This document shows, in pieces, positions 55,801-64,000 of a DNA stretch of 64,000 nucleotides. Location: the NCBI GenBank assembly GCA_037893245.1, contig JBAIAA010000449.1, positions 62,001 to 126,000 of the forward strand, in the 5' to 3' direction. Positions within the stretch are counted from its first letter, which is position 1. Each line of letters starts with the position of its first letter. The translations under genes were made by a program, and so were the position numbers. Below the pieces are notes generated by a model. The model had not been told where the DNA came from. It did no database searches and worked only from the letters and a program-made list of their open reading frames with translations. The stretch comes from Crossaster papposus. Its lineage: Eukaryota; Echinodermata; Asteroidea; Velatida; Solasteridae.

Positions 55801-58800
55801 AAAAAAATTCACGACAAATGTAACCTTGAGCAATTTTAAACAAGCCACAAGGGGTGTGCATTGACGGGGAAGTTTGGAAGCCAGGAACCCTAATTAAAGT
55901 AAACAATTTTACCTCATTAGTTCCTTTTCTACTTGTTCATAAAGGTCCGGACTACAATAATACTGCCACATCAGTCAAAACTGTAAATTCTCGAGCGTCA
56001 TCAATTTGGAATATATTTTGTTTTCCTATGTAGCCTAGTTACATTTTGCAACTTCTCAAGGAACCAATTGCTAAACGAACATGGGGCGCCATATCTATTT
56101 TTGTTGCAGCTTCTCGACTTTGGAATTCATTGCCACTTGAACTCAGATCATGCCATTGTACAACTAGGTTCAAATCGCTTCTTAAGACTTTACTTATGTC
56201 ACAAATTTTCAAGGATTAATTACTTGTTGTTGTCTACAGCGCCTTGAGCACCCTGCAGGGTGGATATGTGCGCTTTACAAATCTCATTATTATTATTATT
56301 ATTATTTATATTACATTTAAAACTTTTTCTTGCATCTTCTGAAAAGTTAGAAATGACTTATAACACTGTGTTGGTTTTCCCATTTAAGTCCTATCCTTAT
56401 TTCCCAAATAAAACTCCTAGCTAAGTTATTTTATATTTTATAACAGACTCCACTGCCCGGATTCTCCACCAAAAAGAATAAAAAATGTAGCCCAGAAAAT
56501 TGGTCCGCTTACAACACTTAAATGAAAAAGAATTTAGTCGTGGGGATACTCGCTAATTAAAAGTTTGTACCAGGGATCTTTAGTGAAAAGGCGCGAGGAG
56601 ATAATATTTAGGAGATAAAGACAGTGATTTTAGTTCCGCACAAATTACAAAAAAATATTTATTTGTCACTCTAAAACTTAACACTTAACATGCAGTCTAT
56701 AGGACTACACTTAAAAATAAAGCAAGAATAAATCAAAATGTCAGATAACCAAGTTCACAAAAAAATAATAATTGAGATGATTTTTGTAATGGAACTGGAA
56801 AAAAATGAATTTATTCGAAGAAGAGAAAAAAAGCTTTTGGCTAAATATAAAAAAATCAACTTAACGAAAGAATCAGAAACTAAATTTATGAAAACCAACA
56901 CAGCACTAAAGCAGGTCACAAGAAAACAACAGCTTAAACAACCTGCAAAACCCAACGAGAAGAAAATATGCAAAGAAAATAAGTACAGTATAATACATGT
57001 AGCTGGGCACACACAGGTCAAGATAAAATACATCTGCATGGCTATAAACAGTTGGGGCCATAAAGCTCCAGGGAAACCACAACATAACTTAATCCTCTGC
57101 TGGGCCAAGGCATGGCAAAACCACTAACTTTCTTGTGAATATTAAATGAGCCACACCATTGTACAGTGCCCTACAAGGTCACTCTTCATGATAAGGAATT
57201 TAGCCAGCCACCCAGGCTGACCACAGAGAGTTACAAGTCTCTCTGTGGCTTCTTACAAGTACTAATAAACCAACGTATGTGTATAACAGCACAGGTACCC
57301 CATTCTGTTACCCACACACTCAGTGGACTAGGCAAAGTTTAGTGCCCCATCAACTGGCATGTGGTTAACATACTGCATACCCGTACAGTACTAAACTTAT
57401 TACATCTACATGTATCTTTAGATGCTACACTTTTACCAAAGGATGTACACTAGTCTAAATTATAGTCCAAAACAGTTTTCTAATCTAAAAAACCATACAC
57501 AATTTTGTTAATTGGGAAAACACCAACATCATTCTAAAAACAATTTGTTCAAGCATCAAAGAATTCAGAGTAACCGAATCATCCAAAAATAACTTCTGAT
57601 GAACATCTAAAATCGCGGGACTCATAAACATGTTCATACAAATCAACGATGATTAAATGGCAAGATATATGTTAATGTACACGTCTACTCCACTAACTTC
57701 AATTCACTACAAGCAAAATCAACTTCAAAGATCTCAACAACAAATAAATGTTTTCTTTCTTAAGGAAAACTAACAAAAGTCAATCAAAGTAGTCTAAAAG
57801 TCTCTAAATTGTACCAACTAAGTTTCTGAATTATAAAACAAAAGAAATCAAACTTTAACTCACCGAACCAAGCAACAGACCTAACTTTCAGGGCAGGAAA
57901 TTAGTGAAACTGAAGTCAAACTGAGGTACATGTATATTTTATGTGTGTCCTCTTCTCTGCCAGTCTGCAAACTGAAGCTGGGAGTGGGACCACAAGATCC
58001 TAGGCAGGGACTGTTTATCTAACACAGGGGGTCACACTACCTGTTACCCTGTCAATGCCAGACTTAACCCTTACAAAAATGTCCCATGAGATTCCCATGG
58101 GATTCCCATAGGATCCCATGGGAACCCATGGGAACCCCATGGGATATTGATTTGTTCCCATTGATCCCATGGTGTCTCATTGAGGATCCCATGATAAGAC
58201 CATGGGAACACCATGGGATCCCATGGGAACACAATTGGAACACCATGGGATTCTGATTTGTTCCCATTGAGTCATTGGGGTTACTATGGGGATCCCATGG
58301 GAACACTATGGGAACACCATGGGATTTGTACACCATGGGTTAAACACCATGTGATAAACACCATGATATAAATGCCATGGGATAAACGTCATGGGATAAA
58401 CACAGTGGGGGGGGGGGGGACACCATGGGATGAACACCATGGGATGAACACCATGGGATGAACACCATGGGATGAACACCATGGGGAGAACACCATGGGG
58501 AGAACACCATGGGGTGAACACCATGGGGTGAACACCATGGGGAGAACACCATGGGGAGAACACCATGGGGAGAACACCATGGGGAGAACACCATGGGAAA
58601 ACACCATGGGAAAACACCATGGGAAAACACCATGGGGAAACACCATGGGGAAAACACCATGGGGAAAACACCATGGAGGAACACATGGGATATTTTTGTG
58701 AGAATTGCGTTAGTTATGACTGTTGTAATTCCAGTTTTTTAATTTTTATGTTGATTAAGTAAGTCTAATAAAGAAAAAAATGTTATTTTTATGTGGAGAA

Positions 58801-61800
58801 TTTGCACATTAAAGAACTAAGGATAATTTTGATTCACTTATTATTATGATTGGAAACATTTATGAGAAAATGTATTGGGAATACAGTGATAATATGGTAC
58901 AACATGAACAGTGGTGTAGGAGCAAAGATACATGTATTGGTTATTGAGTGCTTATACACTCCATAAAGGTACATGGGGCAATTAAACCCCCTCTGATATA
59001 CATGTACCTCGTGGGACAATTACACCCACAATGCACATAGTGTCACAATGCACATAGTGTCACAACGCGTGGTAAAACGTTAACGCATCAGGGAAAATTA
59101 ATCAAGAGGGCGGGGGCGTGCGAGAATCTTAAAACATTCATTAACCCATTGGATCCTCCATATGGCATCCTCCATGGGATCCCATGGGATCCTTCGTGGG
59201 ATCCTCCATGGGATCCCATGCAGAATCCCATGGGATACCCATGCAGGCCCATGGGATACCCATACATCCGATTCCCCATGGGATATCCCCATGGCATATC
59301 CCCATGGGTTTCCCATGTCCAATTCACCATGGAAATCCCATGGGAAAATTTCCCATGGGATTTCCATGGGATATTTCTGTAAGGGAATGCATGGACCAGA
59401 CACATGTCAACAGGTCAAATAAAACTCTAGAAACAAGTATACACTGGGGTGGAACTCCTATAACAAACAAAACCAAATTAATTTAAGTGATAAGTGCCCC
59501 TGTTACAGGTACTCAATTCCATATTCTGGAATCGGTTCCTGGAATCAGAACTTGAGTACCTGGTACCGATGCACAGCCCAATTAACAGCTTAAATTGTCA
59601 TCTTTTTGAGAAGTTACCATTAACGTAATGTGTACATTTTGTTAGGAGTACCCGATCCCTGGTTCTCAACATTAGCGGTTGGGTACCCAGTTCCGAGACA
59701 CCCCTATTCTGGATGTGCGGAACCCACCTGATGCAATGCCACGATCACCCTTCTCCCCTTTCTCTCCCTTTAGTGCCCTGGGCCCGTCATCCCCAGGCTG
59801 GCCTGCAGGACCAAGTTTTCCTGTCAAGTGAAGTTACATTAGAGATTTAAATACTTTAAAATGATGTCATAAACATTTAACTAGCAGCCACATATATATC
59901 CGAAACAAAGTTTTCGTTCATTAACTCAGTATTTGGTCAAGTCCCCAACTTATTTTACAAATCCCATTGTTTTTCTTCCAAATTTGCCTACAATCTCACA
60001 CAGGGTATCTAGATTCTAACAAAGGTCTTCAGATTCTAACAAAGGAATCCTGTACAAATTACACATCACTACAACTAGTTTATCGGCAGAAATACCAATA
60101 CCAATTTCAGCCACTCCATTCTAAACGGATTGCCATACGGTACCTGACATCAAAAGTAAAATTGATGATGTACATTTCATCCAAAAATCTGTATTCTAAC
60201 AATTAGCCTGAATGTTCACACAAGGCGCTGGTAAATAAAGAAGTAACACGTACCGCCTATGTTTTAAACTCACCTCGATCTCCTTTATCCCCTCTCAGTC
60301 CTGGAAGACCTTCTTCTCCATCAACTCCTGGTAACCCAAGAGCCCCTTCTGGGCCTGGTAACCCATCCGACCCCCTATCGCCCTTCACCCCCTGGCTGCC
60401 CGATTGCCCGTCGAGACCCGGCTGCCCAGGTAGACCGGGGTCCCCAGTGGCACCTCGGGGGCCGGGGGAACCTGTGGTTCCTTTCTCCCCGGGATCGCCC
60501 GGGTACCCAAAGGAACCCGCCAGTCCCTTGGCGCCCGGTGTGCCTTTGGTTCCGGGCTGGCCAATGGGTCCACGCGGGCCCACTACTCCGGACTCACCGG
60601 GGTCTCCTTTGAGCCCCTGTTGGCCTAGCTCCCCCTGTTTACCCTCGGGTCCCGATGGGCCTGGTGAGCCTCTGGGACCAGGAGAACCCTGGATCAGCTT
60701 GAGAGTCCGGTTGTCCAGTTCCATCAACTCCTCAAAGAAAGCAGTTACTGGTGGACAGAAATGACCAAATGTCAAAATAGTTTATTTTACAAATTTTAGA
60801 AATAATTTTGTGCTGTCCAACAGATTGTGACAAAAAAAGTTCACTCAGTAGCACTCGAATCCACGAAACCTTGGCGAATTGAAATATTTACTCTACATCC
60901 AACTAATAACAGCTGGAATGAAAAAGTTTCTCAAGGTTATTAAACTCTGTAACCAAATCTATACTCTCCTCTCCTCTACAGGATATAAAAGCCTTTGAGA
61001 AATATTCTCCTATTTGAAGAAAACTTACTCTACAACCAGATCTGTCTTTTTAAGACAGTTGTCTGAGGGTCTTACCATTACAAGCTTGATTCAGGCTCCC
61101 CTGAACTCCAGGCTGTCGGAACGGCGGGGTGTCACCCATTTCCCCTGGATCACCCTTTTCACCTTAAAATACAAGCATATCGCACACTTGATAACAAAGA
61201 AATTCAATTTGACAAACTTGTCCAACTGATAATCTATCTGACGATTTAATCTCTATTGCTCTGTACCTCTTCGCCCAGGGGTGCCTTCTGGTCCAGCGGA
61301 CCCCTCTAGTCCTGTGTCACCCCTGGTGCCCTCCGGTCCAGAATCACCTTTGCGACCTCTGGATCCCTGGGGTCCGATCGGTCCTGCTTCGCCCATGTCA
61401 CCCTTCTGACCATTCTCCCCTGACAAACCGTTCAGGCCAGGGAATCCATGCAGGCCTCTATCACCGATGTCCCCTTTGGGACCCTGGGGACCCTCGGGAC
61501 CGGGCGGGCCAGGGGGTCCAGCAAGGAGTTGCTTCTCTGCGACTGACGTGGGGATGAGGAATGTGTCACCATCTGTAAAGAATGTAGCGTTATTAGGCCT
61601 ACGTAGTGAGAGATTATAAATTGAAAGACCTATAAAGCTGATATGTGATGCGAGAAAAGTTTGAAGTCAACCCTGGCTACCTTTGAGTTACTTGTGAAAA
61701 GCCCATGTTGATTTGACTAAAGCCCTGTTCGCACTGGACTTTTTTTGATAAAACTTACCGAGACGATGGGTACTTTTCCCATTTTAAGTCCAGTGCGGAC

Positions 61801-63374
61801 AGCCTAGGACGTTTTCCTCTCAGTTACTTTTCCCGAGTCCAGTGGTTACTTTTACCGGCCAACTGCTGCCTAGAAAAACTTCCCAGGTAACTTTTTCTTA
61901 GACGATAAGTTCAGTGCGAACAGCGTCTCAGGAAAACGTACGTCCGGCCCCCTACTGCGATTTCATGCTACACAAGACACCGCGCATGCGCTCTTTGCAT
62001 TGTTTGCGTCATGCGCTGATGCATGCACATCGCATTGTGATCACATTCGCCTTCATGAGTCATTATAATAACGGCTCGGCTACTTCTCCTGCGGTCTCGG
62101 TAAAATTTTCCCGTGTCGAAAGTCCAAGTACGAACAGTGGTAACATTTTACCATCGTCTCAGTAAAACCTTCCTAAAAAAAAGTCCAGTGCGAACACGGC
62201 TATAGGTTCAAAAGTTATGACATGTTAAGTAGCGACACATTGAAAAGACGAAAAAATAAAAAATTGTGCTTAAAGTTATTGACTAATTGAAAAGCACACT
62301 AAACACGACAGAATAAAGTCCAATTACCAACGGTAACGTTGTTGCAAGGTATGGCAATGAAACTTTGCAAGTTAATAGAACAGTACATGAAGAAAAAAAT
62401 GTGTACAACATGGACATGATTTCTGGACTTCGTTTTTCAATACGTTGGGCGGGTGTCACACATTCGAGACCTAAACTCACGATCAGCGCACGACCGTCGC
62501 GATATAACAAATTTTAAATCGCAAGAAGAACGTAGGAAATGTGGCAACAAAATAAAAAATTCCACGAGGTGAAGTCCAACTCACGTTTGTTGGTCGTCGA
62601 TACCTCGGGATGCAATCGGCAGTTGCACGTTTTGCTCATGTATCACTCTAAAAGGTCTTGAGTGGAGTTCATCCAATCAAATGACAAAGATCTACTTGGG
62701 TGCTATATAAAACAAATAATGAATGTTTTGCATTTGGCAATGGTGAAAATATTCTCACCATTGCACACATAAACTTCCATTATTTGTATATTATTGCAAT
62801 TTACCCAAGTCTGTACAAGAGCAGTTGTTGCCATCCCTTCCAGGCTCTCCAATATCACCCCTGTTGCCTTTCAAGCCGATCGATCCTGGAAAACCGGGAT
62901 TGCCCTTTTCACCTTTCAGCCCAGAATCTCCCTTCTCCCCGTGCTTGCCGTGTCGGCCGTGGTTCCCGGAAGTGCCTTGCTCCCCTGGAGGTCCTACTTC
63001 ACCGAGATCCCCCGTGGGACCTTGGAGACCCCGAGGCCCCGCGGATCCGATCTGACCAGCCGGTCCCGTCTCTCCCACATCGCCCTTCTCTCCTGGCTCA
63101 CCACGCTGACCTTGTGGTCCGGTCTCGCCATTGAATCCCGGCCGCCCCCGATTGCCCGGGGCACCCGTATCCCCCGCCAGGCCTGGTTCACCCGCTAGTC
63201 CCCTGTCCCCGGTATCACCTTTGACCCCTCGGGGTCCTGCATCACCACTCTGACCTTGTGGTCCAGGAGTTCCCGGGTCACCTTTGGGTCCAGACTCGCC
63301 GGTGTCACCCTTCGGTCCGGGCTGCCCAATTGTCCTGGCCAGTTCTGTTGTTTTCTCCAACAGCACAGCAAAAT
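52855..63374 (-). CDS. Colmedin/gliomedin-like collagen-olfactomedin protein, 5' incomplete
   Basis: Nine exons on the minus strand: 63374-62805, 61572-61267, 61162-61076, 60747-60274, 59820-59728, 55484-55443, 55145-55065, 54279-54133 and 53483-52855 (stop at 52855). Every intron is phase 1 and the frame stays open for about 809 codons. The first four large or medium exons and 59820-59728 hold Gly-X-Y collagen triplets, broken by non-collagen pieces (FLIPTSVAEKQLLA; VTAFFEELMELDNRTLKLI, a possible trimerising helix). A short Thr/Pro/Lys-rich linker follows (exon 55145). The last two exons form an olfactomedin domain: first Cys in ECALKQIG, then NTYWGSWMQD, DLAVDDNGLWVIY, a second Cys in VICGRLY (the usual disulfide pair), and YNPRKQLIYAWDKGN near the end. 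Gliomedin, colmedin and nematode UNC-122 share this order and are type II membrane or shed matrix proteins used in cell adhesion. The N-terminal anchor is not in view. The 4.2-kb intron 59727-55485 holds CCATGG-rich blocks and a LINE remnant. I cannot say which collagen-olfactomedin subfamily it belongs to. Confidence 0.91.
54594..54838 (-). mobile_element. Family B MITE, reverse
   Basis: TTAA 54594-54597, CCAGTTCACGCCAGG; right end CCGGCACGAACTGG followed by TTAG (mutated TTAA). It is in an intron of the colmedin-like gene. Confidence 0.85.
55188..55240 (+). repeat. 15-bp tandem repeat GAACAGAAAACAAAC
   Basis: About 3.5 copies in the intron between the 55145 and 55484 exons. Confidence 0.8.
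56085..56300 (+). pseudogene. LINE (CR1/L2-type) 3' remnant with (ATT)n tail
   Basis: A frame reading VAASRLWNSLPLELRSC then TTRFKSLLKTLL...KD-stop matches the very C-terminal motif seen in many CR1/L2/Rex1-like reverse transcriptases (A-A-P-x-L-W-N-S-L-P...FK-x-x-LK-x-L). It is followed by AGCGCCTTGAGCACC...GTGCGCTTTACAAAT and an ATT microsatellite, the usual 3' end. It lies in the 4.2-kb intron of the colmedin-like gene. Confidence 0.75.
58078..58690. repeat. CCATGG-rich minisatellite, block 1
   Basis: Variable units of about 10-15 bases, each with ACACCATGGG or ATCCCATGGGA; the 58425-58680 part is a regular array of ACCATGGGATGAAC- and ACCATGGGGAGAAC-type units of about 14 bases. Every unit contains the palindrome CCATGG. 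Flanked by TTAACCCTTACAAAAATGTCCC on the left and ATATTTTTGTGAGAATTGCGTTAG on the right. Long frames on both strands are artefacts of the array. Confidence 0.88.
59150..59395. repeat. CCATGG-rich minisatellite, block 2
   Basis: Units such as GGGATCCCATGGGATCC and CCCATGGGATTTCCATGGG, ending in GGGATATTTCTGTAAGGGAATGC, which resembles the right edge of block 1 (GGGATATTTTTGTGAGAATTGC). Same intron as block 1. Confidence 0.85.
61721..62201. mobile_element. Fold-back GTTCGCACTGGACTTTTTT, long copy
   Basis: AGCCCTGTTCGCACTGGACT at the left is mirrored by AGTCCAGTGCGAACACGGCT at the right; additional internal AGTCCAGTGCGGACAGC and AGTTCAGTGCGAACAGC units. The part around 62090-62170 matches 33900-34000 in reverse. 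It lies in an intron of the colmedin-like gene. Confidence 0.8.
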
Positions 63375-63849
63375 CTGCCAAGGGAAGCAGAAAGCTCTCA
63401 AAGAGTTACATACATCATGGTTTTCTGTTTTCTTGTTCTATGATGTGTGTGCAACTGTTCACAGCACCATTGAGAATTCCATAATATTTTAAAGGGGGCT
63501 CGCTAGCTAGGGTAATGAAGTCAACATACATGGAGACAGTGGCGGACTGGCCATCGGGCGGAGGTTCAGAACGAATCCTGAAGTGCCAGTTAAATTCGGT
63601 AAATTCTAACTAAATTTGGTAAATTAGAAGTCAATAGAAACCAGACCCCCAACAAAATCTTATTCTTCAAAGCGGTCAATTTGTAGAAAGTTTTCAATAA
63701 CTCGAGAAAAAAACGTCCAGAATTTATCGCAAAATAACACAAAATGTATACGCAAAACAAACATTGCTTTGTAATAATTGTGTAGTTTATTATATACTGA
63801 ACACAATAACATATAATTCAAGCAATTTTAAAACTGTTGGAGTAGGTCT
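63375..63849. other. Intron or 5' flank of the colmedin-like gene
   Basis: A CAG acceptor ends at 63375 on the minus strand. The N-terminal exon with a membrane anchor or signal sequence is not visible here and is expected further right. No other feature is seen. Confidence 0.5.
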
Positions 63850-64000
63850 TTAAAGGTAGTATACACCATTGGTCATTGCTTGAATTATCATGAATGAGGA
63901 GATTTTGGGGGTTGTATTTTATAGTAAATATCGTTTAACTGAGCTGTCCGAAGTTTTAGAATCATAGATGCCGAGAAAAGCATGAAAAACAGCGGGTTTT
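63850..64000 (-). mobile_element. Family A MITE cut by the window edge
   Basis: TTAA 63850-63853, AGGTAGTATACACCATTGG, then GGGGGTTGTATTTTATAG, CCGAAGTTTTAG and CCGAGAAAAGCATG to the last base. Confidence 0.87.

Noticed and set aside
56738..57127. 129-codon lysine-rich plus-strand frame
   Set aside because: AT-rich, low-complexity composition, antisense inside an intron, and no recognisable domain.
58306..58701. Overlapping open frames on both strands with repeating Met/Pro/Trp peptides
   Set aside because: The frames exist because of the CCATGG-rich array; unit length is not a multiple of three and no splice or start context supports a gene.
60447..60764. Plus-strand proline-rich frame opposite the collagen exon
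   Set aside because: Antisense of Gly-Pro codons is naturally open; the minus strand carries the collagen triplets and splice sites. The same applies to frames at 62794-63198.

Overview
This is eukaryotic, animal nuclear DNA: short exons with consensus GT/AG borders, long AT-rich introns, no operons, and dense short interspersed repeats. The encoded families (ADAL, HYKK, a collagen-olfactomedin protein) and the repeat style (tRNA-derived SINE heads, CR1/L2-type LINE tails, many TTAA-flanked MITEs and fold-back elements) fit an invertebrate deuterostome. An echinoderm, possibly a sea star, is my best guess, from general impression rather than proof.

Four genes can be assembled exon by exon with consistent reading phase. 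(1) Plus strand, 670-5864: the last six exons of adenosine deaminase-like ADAL/MAPDA; its 5' exons lie left of the window. (2) Minus strand, 11272-15088: a hydroxylysine kinase (HYKK) paralog, called HYKK-B here, with its first exon not found. (3) Minus strand, 17611-25656: a complete six-exon HYKK paralog (HYKK-A, 402 codons). The two kinases are a head-to-tail tandem pair that share intron positions but differ by two introns. (4) Minus strand, 52855-63374: nine exons of a colmedin/gliomedin-like protein with a long Gly-X-Y collagen region and a C-terminal olfactomedin domain; its 5' end lies right of or near the window edge. A fifth, unrecognised minus-strand gene is suggested by an exon at 48185-48520 and a terminal exon at 33610-33717 that join in phase.

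The rest is intronic or intergenic and is dominated by repeats. Family A (about 330-390 bp, terminal repeats AGGTAGGATACACCATT) and family B (about 240 bp, terminal repeats CCAGTTCGCGCCGG) each occur more than a dozen times, flanked by TTAA. A third TTAA element, at 16456-16973, has piggyBac-like ends and a broken short reading frame that looks like a transposase N-terminus. At four places two TTAA elements abut and share one TTAA. Other material includes several fold-back elements, a 220-bp run of a perfect pentamer, a minisatellite-bearing element inserted into a family A copy, two CCATGG-rich blocks inside one intron, and SINE and LINE fragments. The gene products act in unrelated processes (nucleotide salvage, hydroxylysine breakdown, extracellular adhesion), so no shared pathway is implied beyond the HYKK duplication.
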